Origin: Blastobasis lacticolella
Taxonomy: Eukaryota > Arthropoda > Insecta > Lepidoptera > Blastobasidae
NCBI GenBank assembly: GCA_905147135.1
Contig: LR990048.1
Location: 11,702,563-11,766,562, forward strand
Direction: 5' to 3'
Length of the DNA: 64,000 nucleotides
Position numbers and translations under genes: made by a program. Positions 11,111 to 23,273 of the stretch are shown one piece after another (the stretch's first letter is position 1; each line of letters begins with the position of its first letter). Below the pieces are notes generated by a model. The model was not told where the DNA came from, made no database searches, and saw only the letters and a program-made list of their open reading frames with translations.

Positions 11111-14100
11111 AAGGTTTCAAGAATTTCCGTAAACTTAAACACCTTGATGGTTTCCTATAGGAATATGTAACTATGTCACAGGAATATTTTTGTCAACAAA
11201 CCAATCCTTTGTGCGCTAACCTACACCTATTTATTTGAGCGTCTTGTTAAACAATAATAGTCCTATCCTACATATATACCAACCTCCATTCACAGAATGA
11301 ATCGGTGAAAGTGCCTTTTCTCCGAGCACTATTCAAAGGGACCCAAATAATCAGCTTGTATTCATAGGCGGGCAATAAAATTATAAATTATTTCCTTTTA
11401 TATCGCGGAATCAGCGTATAAAGGGGCCGGAGCGGATGCCCGGTTATCACTCACCTTTATAGGCACTAATATTGAGTTACGGGCGCGTTTCGTGTGCCTC
11501 GTCCCCAGATTCTAATGATAATTGACGGCCTTATCTGATCACAGAAAGTGGAGTAGATGTAATGGCGTGCCGTAGTTAGATCTTGCCCTTATTGACACCC
11601 TGTATAGCCATGATTCACTACTACACATTTTATGATCAGTTATGACGAGTAATGCGTTTTTGTTTCAATTGATTTATTACTTATGTCTAATTTAAATTAT
11701 GAGTATTATAATTTGTAAGTGAACATTACAACGGTACCTACACAAAATTATTTTAATTAGACCCGCAAAAATGTTTAGTTATGGTGCCGTAGACCGCAAC
11801 TAATGTACAATACAAGTGCAGAAGTGCATGACCATCTTAAGAATCATATTCCTTTGCACTGAACTGTGCAGTTGTTAAACTATTTTAGAGCATTCATGAA
11901 TTAAACTTTTATTAATTATTAAAGATATCCAGAAGATAAAGGATGAGTCCTTTGGGCATAAGGGACAGCTAATGATCCCTTCTCTTAACAAATTATTTTT
12001 TGCTAAAGATGCACCAAATACCGTGAATGGTGCGGTAGCGGTAAAGGAAAATTTCCTTGAAGTGGTGATGAACTTATGCTCTTGTACTGTATCTACACCT
12101 TATTTAGATGTAAAAAAAGTTAATCTTATAAGGGCTTGAATATTTTCTATCAAAATTGGAGATATGTCACGGGTGAATTCAAAGAAAAACCGCAATCGAC
12201 ATGCAAATCTCAGGAGGATCCCTGTCCTGCCGGTCGTCAACCGTCGGCAGCTTATCTCGGTATTTCATTGAGCTGAGACGCAGTTAAAAAGATGGGTTGC
12301 CAAACTTAGATCTTATCGTAGCAGCAATGGCCGCCTGCCGAAAGCAGCCCTACTTCCGCAGTATTTTACTTATTTTAAATGGAGCTGTTTTCCTCGTAAA
12401 ATTTCCCGTTCGATTTCACGTATTAATTCAGTCCCGGGAATTATTTGAGCATGGATTTATTTTCAATTGAAATTGTGACATAGTTTCGGTGGCAGGAGCT
12501 TAAATATTAATAACATCGAAATGCCATTGTATATTTGCCGTAGGTCAATAGTCAATTTACTGCTGTTGATATTTCCAATCAAAACAAGACCTTTGACGCA
12601 ACGACGTCCACTCATACCTGTACCCAGTGAACAGCGCACATAGAGTCTAATGCAAATAACTGTGTCAGAATCAATACCGTTTGTAAAGCGGTCAGCGTTT
12701 TATAGCAATGGAACTAAAGTAAAATCTGCATGTGTGTAAAGCCCTCGACGCGCCCGTTTCGCCAAGGCAATTTTTCATCAGCGGAGAAATTTATAGGTAC
12801 CGCAATACAATCCGACATATTGCTTTGGCTGACAAAAGTTAGCCTGATTAATCCTGTGTTAGATTTATCGTCAAAATAAATCAATGGGCGCGCGACAAAC
12901 AAGCCCCTCCCGCCGATCGTGCTACCGATTTTTTGTCTTCCCTTCGGAATTTATGGGCCCATGCAAAAACTCTCCAACTTCTGCTGCATAATTAAATATC
13001 GATTGGTCACACGTAGCTACAACCAGCTACAGTTTGACACACGAGTTTACGACATGTCATCGTGTCGGCGATTGTTATAAATCGAGCCAATAAAAACATT
13101 TTGTGTTCAACATTCGTGAATGGATTTATTGCAAGACACTGGGAGAGCATTTGATAACGATTATTGCTCCTATGTAATAAAGCGCGTTGTGTGCCTACAA
13201 TGGACTTCACTGTAAATTAGTACTTAAGAAGGAAGAAGCAAGAGTGATCTGTCAGGACCGTAGCAAGTAGAACGATGTGGTCTCTACCTATACCTACAGG
13301 TAAAATGTGTCACGTTATGTATTGTTTTTACCTAGCATATTGAACAAGAAAAGAAGTAAAAAGCATCATAATACATTTGCTTCACAATAAAAATTAAATT
13401 GAATTCTTCCGGCATCATTAAGCAAAATATTACTACCGAACCGACCCAGTAAAAGTATTCGACCACGGCATGGAATTTTGTCTAGGAGCCAAATTGTCCG
13501 ACCGAAGCACTGGCCAGCATTTTATTAGTTGATAAAAACACGGGGCGGAGTGGCTCGTCCTTTCTTCCCCACTTTTATGGCCACCCTAAGCAGAGTTGCA
13601 TGCAACGACCCGACTTTCAAATATGTAGGTAACTTTCTTTGGTGACACCATGGATTCAAATATGTGATAGACTCGCTAAAACGTGTGAAAGTGTTCGAAA
13701 ATTGCTTTTACACTTTTACTTTACAAATAATTGTGAATTGCTTCGACAAATAGGAAGAACATTCCTTTTGTATTAGATAACAATACTAAAGTTGACTTGG
13801 ATGTTGTTGTCCATAGGTAATAAGGAACTGAACATCTATAAAAGTAACTACGTGTCGCGTCTTTTCTTTCTTCGTGAAAAGTATGTTTTAGCAGTGAAAG
13901 TGATATATAGGTTTCCATTCTTTCACAATTTGTTACTTACATCATTCCTTGTAACAATAAGTAGTAAAGTTACCCTGTGTTGAATCTCGAGTCAGGCCGA
14001 ACAATTACATCAAATTATGGGCACCGTAGTCATTATCTACGTCAGCAGGATAGACCAGGAGCTATTTGCGGTCCGCGACTGTTCAATAACGGTCATTCTC

Positions 14101-14884
14101 CCTGACTATATCATATATACGTAGGTAGATTACATACCATTAGTTATACTGCTGTATAAATTGGAGTAATAACTAGTCGACATGTCAAGGGATGTGCGGT
14201 TTGTGTTTCGGTATTAAATGAGTAAATTTTATTATTTGACCCCCTTTCGAAATGTATTTTATTGAAATAATAAAGTCGTTTTCACGAGTAGCACGATAAC
14301 TTTAATCGAAATCAAGTACGTCAGGTTACTCTTTTCGCTAATAAGAGTTCTATAAAGGTTGATCATGTGTAGGTAACAAAATCGTGTGGCAAACGACATA
14401 TGTGTAGTTGAATGAACAAAGATATATCAGTCTACAGTTATTGTAGAGCGAGCGTTCCAAAGCACTATGTAGTTTATAGTAAGTCTATGACTATGCCTGT
14501 CCTTAGAGACCTCGTTAGTTTTAGTACAGACGCAGACCCCGCCATTATCAAACAGATAATATCACTTAGGGCTCCTAAAACGACAACTGGGTCGTCTCCC
14601 CGTGAGCTAAATTAGGTTTACCAAGTCCAAAGGCTCGGAAGGTATCTACTGCAAACACTTAGGAATTTTACGACTCTATTTCGGCTTTTGCTATATATAG
14701 ATAGAGGTTAATAAATGTTTAATAAATTCAATTTCTTGCAAAAATCATACCAACCTTTAAAAAGCTGGTTAAAGCGCATTTTCTCGCAACTGTCACATAG
14801 AGATCCATCATCATCATCGTGTACATGATTAACGTCTAAAAGTTATTTTTTTTATCACATCGATATTGTTTTGTGATGTTGAAT
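11111..14884. other. Unique DNA, no gene seen
   Basis: Nearly 3.8 kb without a recognisable gene or repeat copy. Several open frames of 60-70 codons look random. Moderately GC-richer patches occur at 11400-11540 and 12200-12340. Confidence 0.5.
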
Positions 14885-14891
14885 AAGTATA

Positions 14892-15325
14892 AGCCGCCGG
14901 GCCTTAATAGATCCGATGGCAGACGACCGGACGGTATGACTTTGGTGCCATGGAAAAAAGGTAAGTGCCTCGTATGGGACGCTACTTGCGTCAGCACTGT
15001 TGCCCCGAGTCACCTGAGTCATACCGTCCTCTCTGCAGCGGCTGCTGCGGAGGACGCTGCGCATAAAAAACACCAAAAATATGAGGCGTTGGAGGCACAA
15101 TATTATTTTGTGCCCATCGCTGTGGAGACCATGGGCAGTTGGGGCTCTGAGGCAAAGGCGATGGTGAGCGAGTTAGGGCGAAGATTGAGGGAGAAATCGG
15201 GTGATCCCCGCTCTGGCTCGTACCTGGTGCAAAGGTTAGCCATAGCCATTCAACGTGGCAATGCCGCGAGCGTGATGGGCACCTTTGCCCCAGGTACTGT
15301 CAGAGGCGGGCTATTTGTAGAGTGA
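14892..15325 (+). pseudogene. LINE polymerase C-terminus, restriction-like endonuclease-type domain
   Basis: About 144 codons remain open up to TGA at 15323-15325. The first five codons of the surrounding open frame (from the ATG at 14876) come from flanking DNA, so they are not part of the element. The motif RSDGRRPDGMTLVPW followed by LVWDATCV has an RPD and then an aspartate about 16 residues later. This resembles the K/R-PD...D/E pattern of restriction-like endonuclease domains in some non-LTR elements. Downstream are AAAEDAAHKKHQKYEALE, VPIAVETMGSWGSEA and AIAIQRGNAASVMGTF, which I recall from LINE polymerases of cnidarians and arthropods. With the reverse transcriptase missing it is a dead fragment. 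The endonuclease reading is an inference from the motif. Confidence 0.75.
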
Positions 15326-15466
15326 TATTTGTAAATCACCTTTAGTTTAGTTTTGTATTATCTGTAGGTTAGTTATATGGGTTTTTTTTGTTGTTGTAAG
15401 GCTAGGTTGTACTTTTTTATCTTGTTGTAATGTAACTTCTAAATAAATTAAAAATACAAAAAAAAA
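14892..15466 (+). mobile_element. 5'-truncated LINE with poly(A) tail
   Basis: A short non-LTR retrotransposon copy. It has an open C-terminal reading frame, a ~130-bp 3' UTR, an AATAAA signal at 15442-15447 and an 11-A tail at 15458-15468. The 7-bp direct repeat AAGTATA occurs at 14885-14891, just before the coding match, and at 15467-15473, overlapping the end of the A run. It is a plausible target-site duplication and places the 5' truncation at about 14892. Everything upstream of the last ~144 codons is absent. Confidence 0.8.
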
Positions 15467-15604
15467 AAGTATATTATGTATTTATAGTATTGTATTTTAG
15501 TGAAGTAGGATTAGTAGTATTGTTGAAATATGCTACAGTAATGTTCTGTAGTACAGACTTACCTACCTACTCCAAGATATAAGTATCCTAGAATACATTT
15601 TGTT

Positions 15605-15730
15605 TATCTATGGTTGCCTGGAAGAAATCGCTTTAAGTGATAAGGCCGCCGGTTGCGTTTACTATATTCCTTTGTTTTTGTTATTATTTGTATAGAAGCA
15701 ATAAATAACTTTCATTTATTCATTGATTGA
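15605..15730 (+). repeat. LINE 3' tail (family E), plus strand
   Basis: Contains GGTTGCCTGGAAGAAATCGC, TAAGTGATAAGGCCGCCGGT and, near the end, a GCAATAAATAAC polyadenylation-type signal before TTTCATTTATTCATTGATTG. This 3' end is one I remember as very common in Lepidoptera. Further copies in this window are at 45960-46220 (plus) and 47300-47402 (minus). No coding part is attached. Confidence 0.7.
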
Positions 15731-17034
15731 TCATTATGACGAGAGGATAGGTCAACGGAGTGTCGCACGCGCTAGTAGAAACGCAATACAGAATGTTCAA
15801 TGCAGTGAGAAGTTGAAGCACAAAAAATAATTGCTTATAGTTGCTCAATATGGCGTCATTTGTCGCGCGTTATTGATGGCGCAGTCGGGTTCACCTTCCC
15901 ACACTACACCCGTATTGAAAGCGAAGATTTCCTTCATTTCGCACTAAGAAACTTCTCATCAAGCCGACCCACTTTCTAAGAACACAGCTTTAAATACTAC
16001 GCCGCGGCAGCGTCATTATTTCAATTATATTCCTTGAAATATGAAAATGAGACCCCATATAGCCGAGAATAATTTAGCATATTAACATTTCTGGTGAAGT
16101 TTGTTCATGTGAGAAATTATTTGATTGACATTAGCGTCGCTTAAACACCACACAGAACTAACGAAGGACCAAGGGTGTGACAAATGTCTTAAATACGGGT
16201 ACAAAAACAAAGCAAAGAATGCAGGAACCGAGATTCGTTGTCAGATAAAGGTATGAGTTATGACATACATGTCGATAAATGAATTGGAGTCATGCAAGGC
16301 CGCAAAACAGGAAGCCTAACCACACGATTGCTATTTCATGTAGCACGTTAACTATTCATTCTAAGTGTGATGGATTGCGTTAATCTCAGTTTAATGTATA
16401 TACTCGAAGTAGATCATTGGGAAGTACCAACAAATCTGATTTAACTGAGGTAGTTTGATGTGTCTTTTTAGAAATGATATAAGAAACAAACTAAAGAAGG
16501 TAGCGAGGCGACTTTATGATTGACGATTGCACACGCAACAAGCTCGCTACTCGTTAGCTGTGCCTCTTAATACCGTTGGCGAAGTGAGATTGACCAAGGT
16601 CTTCCGCTGGGGACCCGGATACTGGTTAAACCGCTTAGGGTATTTTTTTTCTTTTTCACGCTTGTTATTGTTTCAACAGTCCGAACTACACCGTTTAAAG
16701 CTTTCCAAATAAAACTTTTTCTCAGATAATATTTTCTAAATACTCGTTCATATGAATTTCCTGAAATAAATATATACTAAGATATTTCCGTAAACAATTT
16801 TTTACCATGCTCTGCTATACATATTTATAGATTTATTAACGAACGATATCTACTATATTTGATTTAAATTTTTAGTACATAAACGTTTTGTTTCATATCT
16901 TGAAACACTTTGGCGGATAAAGCCAGCCTAGACATTTCAGGGGAGCCTATAGCACGATGAACGACCAAGTCGCGTATTATAAGTGTCCACGTCTCGTCAC
17001 CGGTCATCAACTCGTCAACAAAACTTTCGTTTGT
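15731..17034. other. Unique DNA, no gene seen
   Basis: No recognisable gene or repeat. Short open frames only. Confidence 0.5.
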
Positions 17035-17190
17035 CACAGAAGTTAGTGAGTCTGTCAGTGTCGACGTATTTTAGGTGCTAATAAACCCAAATTATAAATG
17101 CTAGACAAATAAAACTTTGTGTGTTTTATGTAAGTACAAATTATCCTGAAAATATTAGCTTTCTCGCATTATCCAGACAGGAAATTTGAC
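17035..17190 (+). repeat. Dispersed repeat (family C), partial copy
   Basis: GTCAGTGTCGACG and TAGACAAATAAAACTTTGTG match the 3' half of the 6700-7070 copy in the same order and orientation. The 5' part with the CCCCC hairpin is missing. Confidence 0.5.
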
Positions 17191-17886
17191 GAAACACTTT
17201 AAGAAAATGTAGTTACTACTTTAAATTTTTTGCTTTTTTGCTTTTCAGATAATATCTAATATTATAGTATATGATGAAGACGTACGAAATTTCACGTACG
17301 TGTTCTATTCTATTCTAAATGTATAGGCCACTAGCATAAAATAATGTCAATATTAGATATCACATCACCAATGCTTCCTTTCCCTGTCCCCTATTGTCCA
17401 TTGCAAAAGGATCGTGGAATCATCACATCGATATGCTTTCCGTTTGCAAAGCGATTTCTATGCGGCTTTGAATTCAAGTCGGCGTTGCATAGCGCAGGCT
17501 CGCCACTGAATGGGGACATTCGTCTAAAAGACTGAAGCGTTGATTGGAAAATGTCTTTACTTGGCTTGCCAATGGAGCTGAAAGCTAGCTTGTAGTATGA
17601 ATGAAGTTTGGGTGAGACGATGCCGCCTTACTGGGAGCATCAGTGAATATGTGGTCACAGCTCAAAACATTTACTGCAAATGAGATTTTCTACTTCAACG
17701 CTTTCAAACTTTCATGTCATACTTAACAGTTGCCATTAAGTATACTAGTAATTGCACTACCGACACACAGTTTTAATCAGGCAATACAGACAGAAGAAAA
17801 TGAACTTCAAGTATTTTGCAGCAAGTTTAGAGCGTCATAACTTTTAGAAAAATAGTCTTTAGCAACAGTTACTGTTTATCTTCAGC
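17191..17886. other. Unique DNA, no gene seen
   Basis: No recognisable gene. A small inverted repeat GTACGAAATTTCACGTAC lies at about 17282-17299. Confidence 0.45.
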
Positions 17887-18100
17887 TGACGACGCTCTTA
17901 CGGTGAGGTAAAATATCGTAATGAAACCTGCACATTTTGGTGACTGAATGTGTAACCATGATCCAATCTGGTCAGGTTCCCCTGGTAGCAGGGTCACAGA
18001 GGTCATATGGCTCTACGCTCTACTATAATCATCTGATCTGCCAAATCCTGGATCATGGTCAAGATGGACCTCGGGCCCTCGTGCGCGAGAGCATAACCGC
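17887..18100 (+). mobile_element. 5'-truncated SINE, plus strand
   Basis: Lacks the tRNA-like head and starts inside the body at GACGCTCTTACGGTGAGG. It then runs CCTGCACATTTTGGTGACTG, ATGATCCAATCTGGTCAGG, CCCTGGTAGCAGGGTCACAG and GGGCCCTCGTGCGCGAGAGC. This copy and the one at 18857 are the best guides to the central region. The terminal GCCAAGATG is not present. Confidence 0.85.
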
Positions 18101-18856
18101 TCTCTGTTATATCTGCTGTATATTGAACGGTCAAATTCCAATTACGTATAGTAAATTAAACCATTGAAATGGAGTGTTTAAACACCATTCAATTCGTGAA
18201 TTGATCTCGTCAGGCGACCGTCGGACGTTCGACAAAAGCTACCTAATGAGGAAGTCGTGTTCACACGGACGCTCTCCTGATTAGGAGTCAAACGTAATCA
18301 TCCGGTGAAAGTAGCCTGCGATGTTGCACCAAGCTACTATAGAACCTGACGACAATAAATGTGTGATATCACACGGACTTTGGAAGAAAAGTGTGTTTAC
18401 TAAAGGTCAGAATTCCGTTGATTAAAGAAAGTATGGGGTTTATTATTACGTCGTTGATGATTAGAAAAAAGGGCGTATTTATGCATACCTATATCTATAA
18501 ATAGTATAAAACAAAGTAGCTTCCCGCCATCTGTCCCTATGTACTCGTATCTATGTACGCTTAGATCTTTTAAACTACGCAACGAATTATAATGCGGTTT
18601 CCAAAAATGGATAGAGTGATTCAAGAGGACGGTTTATAAGAAAAAAAAGAGGGTAAAGTAGGGGTAAACTAGGTTTACGCGAACGAATTCGCGCTGGGTC
18701 CACTAGTATTTATTTAAACTTTTTTAATAAAAGCTGTAATTTCAATTGACCATTACACAATTCTCGATCTGAGTGCCTATTTTAAGCTATGTATTTGTAG
18801 CTGTATTTTGAGCTATTTTTCATACAATTTTAGTTACAAAAGAGTAGACCCGCTTT
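18101..18856. other. Unique DNA, no gene seen
   Basis: No recognisable gene or repeat between two SINE copies. Confidence 0.5.
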
Positions 18857-19230
18857 AAAAAAAAGACATCTTGGCGTTAATGTCCCATGTTAATGTAAAG
18901 GTTGTGCTCTCGCGCACGAGGGCCCGGGGTCCGCCTTGACCATGATCCAGGATTTGGCAGGTCAGGTAATTACAGTGGAGCAACTGCCATCTGACCTCCA
19001 TGACCCTGCTACCAGGGGAACCTGAGAAGATTGGATCATGGTTGCACATCCAGACGCTTGAATGTGCAGGTTACATCACGATGTTTTCCCTCACCTTAAG
19101 AGCATCGGTTAGTATTCAACTAATGTACATAACTCAGAAAACAGTCATTGGTACATGGCCGGAGCGGGATTCGAACCCGGGACCTCTGGCTTACGATTCG
19201 TATACTGTAACCGCTCGGACACCGACGCTC
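18857..19230 (-). mobile_element. tRNA-derived SINE, full length, minus strand
   Basis: Complete minus-strand copy from GAGCGTCGGTGTCCGAGCGG through a perfect B box (GGTTCGAATCCC, about 19167-19178 on the opposite strand) to CGCCAAGATGTC and a run of eight T. It includes the central block CAGGGTCATGGAGGTCAGAT and the GCGCGAGAGCACAACC segment. Its 3' region has a small insertion (CATGTTAATG-type) compared with other copies. The two Pol III boxes are well preserved. Similar short sequences at both flanks (CGCTTTAAA and CGCTCCTTAAA) are too weak to call a duplication. Confidence 0.88.
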
Positions 19231-22200
19231 CTTAAATCCTCGCTCTTTCCTATAAAAGTAATAATAATAAATTCAACCAAAACGTAGATAGGCATAGAAA
19301 GTATTTCAAAGTTAAAAGTGTCGTCGTCGTTTTATGCCCTATCAGAGCTCATAGAAAGTGCTTTTGCGGAATAAACGAGTTAAATCAACCATAAATTGCC
19401 CCCAAATGGGCGTTTCGAATAAGTTATCATCGGCAGTTACGAACGCGAAGCCCGGACTTATCTCCCGATAAGGGTGCCTTTTTTCGGCGACTCTGAAAAC
19501 ATTTTGTTGCGTCACGCATACCGTTACTCAATTTTCAATATTTACAGTTCGTATAATCTCTTTAGCTGCAGATGATGTACGAAGGAGCCGAATGGAGAGA
19601 GCCGCTATCATATATTTATTAGAGCATTCAACATACCTAGGTGCGTACAACTTTAAAGTCTAGACTATGCGACGTTCTTGGCATTATGGCACTTTGTCGC
19701 ATTATTTTTTATTCAATTTCAAGTTCGAATATATTTTTTCAATTTGGGTTTTTATAAATGACTTATCAATGTCATACAATCCATAGTAGCACGCGCCGTG
19801 GTATCGTCGAGCCGGCAACGGTTGTAGATGTTTTTTGTTAGTAGCAGGTACCTACCCAACCCATTTTATTTTTGTCATACTAATAAATGTATTATTTTGT
19901 GCATTTGTGCGTGAGAACGTAATCAGTAGACAGAAATCCTCTCTTTCACAAAACCTAAGTTTTTTCATCGATTCGCCCGCCAATCACATCACACTGAAGC
20001 AAACAATGCGCTCCAACTAAAACGATCCCGTTTACGAGCGTAATGCTGCAAACGCGCCGCTATCGTGTCGTGATGGTGCTAATTAAACAATTTGTGATGT
20101 AATCGCACTGGGGCTAATACGTATCGTGGGAACGGTGCGCGTGCCGCGAATTGCGTCTGTTACTCCCACGCGCTTGCTTTGTGATGGGTGTTCTTTACGC
20201 CCTTATGGGGAATTAAAACGGAATGTGCGCGAGGATTCGACGTGCGTTTTCGATAGTCGGATGTAGTTGTTGCGGAGTGTTCGGAGATTCATTAGTTCCA
20301 GAGCTTGTGTGTTAGATTGTATTCATTATCTGGACGCGTAGCCGGTATAATCTCGGAATGGGTGGCTACTATTATAATAATATTTCGTGTGGAAACCAAC
20401 CCATAGGTATCTTCTTAGGTAGAGATCCGAGGTTGTGCGTCGAGTTGGCCTATGCCAACTGTCACCAAAATTGGATGTGGATCAAAATCTTAGTACTTAA
20501 CTTGGTATTGTAACTCTAAAGCTCTAGCCGGGTACCATGCAAAACTTTTCAAATACACTGTATTTGAACTTTTTGTGCAGACACGTTACAAATTAACAAA
20601 AATAGACAGTTTTTGTATAGGTAAGTAGGTAATTAAAGTCCAAGAAATATATGCAATTATCAATGTTAATGAGTCACGAGAACTGAATTAAAATTCCCAC
20701 AGCTGTATAAATCAATGACTATAAAATTAAATAAGTAAATTCAGTACGTAAGTAATTGGCCCAAGATATCTCAACGTCGGTATATAACTCAACAATAAAG
20801 ATATCCGTCTCAACAAGCTCATAATGGCACACCAGCCAGCCCTAGGCAACGCCACGTGACACCGCGCCAAGATCCAAGAAGTTATCCAATTAAACGGCGT
20901 CAACAAACGGCAGGCACGTAGTGAATGCGAAACTATCCCGGAGCTAACACGTGTCGATAATTGATTCGGCTAGGATGATAACGATAATGTATTGAGTATC
21001 CGAGATCGGGATCCGCGAGACGCGGCTGTCGCCCCGACTCCGACGTGACCGGAATGCGGGGCGTTTCAATTACACACAGTCGATATCGACAAAGCGAAGG
21101 ATCATGCCGACTTCGATTAATCAAGGACGCAGGCGAGTCATTAAAATTGTCGAGGGATGTTGAAGTACTTTGTTCGTGCTACACGTGAGATTTTAAATAG
21201 AGCCTTCATTAAAGGTATCCAGAGCAATCCGCAAAAATGGGTATGGTATCAAATAACTAAAAAGGTATACCTAAGGATATGTAGACTAAACAAAAACCTA
21301 TTTCACCCCAATTCCAGTCTTTCCCAATCGATAATGTGTAATTAAGTTGCTCCCTATTTAACTAACCGCGGTTTCCGAACACTAAGGCTGCCTGATTCAG
21401 TCGGGCACATGGAAGCCCAGCTTCAGCTTAATTGCAAAGAGCGACGTCAGCTAAGATTCGCCAATTACCCCCTCTCCCCCGCCCCCTCCCTCGAACGGCA
21501 ACTCTTGCGGACTCAGCGCACGCTCAGGCAAGCGCGGCGAGCTTCTGCCACGCACACAAATCCCATGTGATATGCGAGTGTGCGAAACAAACTCCACATA
21601 CCACCAACGCACCCACCGTAACACACGAAAACATGAAGATAAACATCTCATCAACCTAAGTGGCCAACTACAAAAAAACACTAGACCCAACTTCGAACTC
21701 GGCACGGTCGATCCGCATTTATGAAAAATGTTCCTTCGTTGGCTATAAAAAGGGATTCGCCCGCCAAAATTGAGCACAATAATAATATCGTAAGCGACCA
21801 TAAAAACTCGAACGAGGTGTTAGCACTAACTTCCCTCTAAGCGAACATAACAGTAACCGCAGGAAAGGAAGCAATACATTTAATTAATTTAACTCTCAAA
21901 AAGAAAATTGGCCCCAAGCAACCGCGCTCATAGCAGGGATTACTTGTCAAGGTGGAAAGTAATTCGCTTTAATTTAACGATCCCGAGTCGGAGCCCGCCA
22001 ATAATAATGTCACCCGAACCTAAACCGGGACGCAGTTTCGGAGTATTTGCACAACAATGAGATTAAAGGAGGCATTTCTTTTAAACTTATCTCTGTATTA
22101 CGGGCAACTGGGCCTTCCGACCGGGCGTGTAATGAAAAAAGACAAAGGGACGGGAACAAAGCAAAGGTAAAATTAAACACCGAAAATAAATAGGCAACAC

Positions 22201-23257
22201 GTTTGAACTCGATTCTTTTGGTCGCTTGAGAAAGAGGCTGTCTCGAGTCTCGAGGCGCTCTGTAACGCGCCTGCAGCGGCGCGCGCGCTGGATCGAATAA
22301 CAATTGCTCCGCGCCCTCCGCCGAGATTATCTGACACAAAAGTAATCACCGAAGCCCTCCCCGGCATAGAGCCAATTAAAAACATGAAAAATTGCAGCGC
22401 ATTTTGACAAACTGAACGTTCGCGCTCGCAATTTCAACTGCTTGCCCGCTATAAATTGTTAGGTGCAACATTTATACCAACAATAAAATAAAATATTTTT
22501 TGTTTATAACGAATTCTACTGTTATTGTACTAGTAACATCGATAAATGTAGAATGAAGATATTTTAGTATCAAACAACTCACAATTCGGGTGTTCGTTAA
22601 ATGAAAGACAAGGATGCCTCAAGGATTCTTTCCAATTTAGGTAAATACAATTTTTTATTTTCAAGTCATTATCTCCGCGCCTTACATTATAAGGCACCTA
22701 CCTATGAATAACTTTTCTGAACAAACTTCATCGGCGTAAAAATTTCCTAAATACAACACCACAATTTTTCTTCTACTATCATTCGGTTCCGCGATATTGG
22801 TACGGCCGCATTTAGGATTCAGTGTGCTCGGCCGCGATAAACAGGGCGCCCTAATAAATGGCCGATAATGTCCACTCAGCGGGGTTATTATTGCGAGCCC
22901 ACGAATTTCCCTTCCGCCATTGCTTACTGCTGCTGCTTTAATTGAACTTCTGTCCTATTGTATCGTTCCAATGGTATCGCGGCCGGCCGGTAACGGAGTA
23001 TTGCCTATTTAAGCCAGGACTTTGTAATGTGATAGGGTTTTTGGGTACCTGCGTTAATGGTAATTTCTGTAAGTCTATTTACATTGTTTGTTGTTTAAAA
23101 AACATGAGAGTACAGTATGAGAATTTCATTATAGGTAGCTTTATTTCTTTATTAGTATTATATTATTATGTTATGTTAGACATATTTATACCACGAATCT
23201 AAAAGTAAGCATGCATACCAACAGAAATTTTAATTATTAACTTATTTATTTAGATTA
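19231..23257. other. Unique DNA with several GC-richer blocks
   Basis: About 4 kb without a recognisable gene or repeat. GC-richer blocks lie at 19420-19500, 20020-20300, 20930-21120, 21430-21660, 22200-22340 and 22800-22990. The block at 22800 carries CGGCCG twice, GGGCGCCC and AATAAATGGCC. The 21451-21801 minus-strand open frame (116 codons) is opposite another open frame and shows no domain. These blocks could be cis-regulatory DNA, but conservation was not tested. Confidence 0.4.
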
Positions 23258-23273
23258 CCTAACCTAACCTAAC
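23258..23273. repeat. Short (CCTAA)3 run
   Basis: Three units of CCTAA, the insect telomere-type repeat. At this length it may be chance, or a leftover of a telomere-repeat-like insertion. It does not mark a telomere. Confidence 0.6.

Noticed and set aside
14873..14891. Start codon of the 15-kb LINE frame
   Set aside because: The codons before 14892 lie in flanking DNA upstream of the inferred truncation point, and the first would be GTG, so no authentic start is present.
19160..19230. Functional tRNA gene on the minus strand
   Set aside because: It is the head of a SINE copy. The same sequence is followed by the SINE body and a T run.
23258..23273. Telomere
   Set aside because: Only three CCTAA units inside ordinary sequence.
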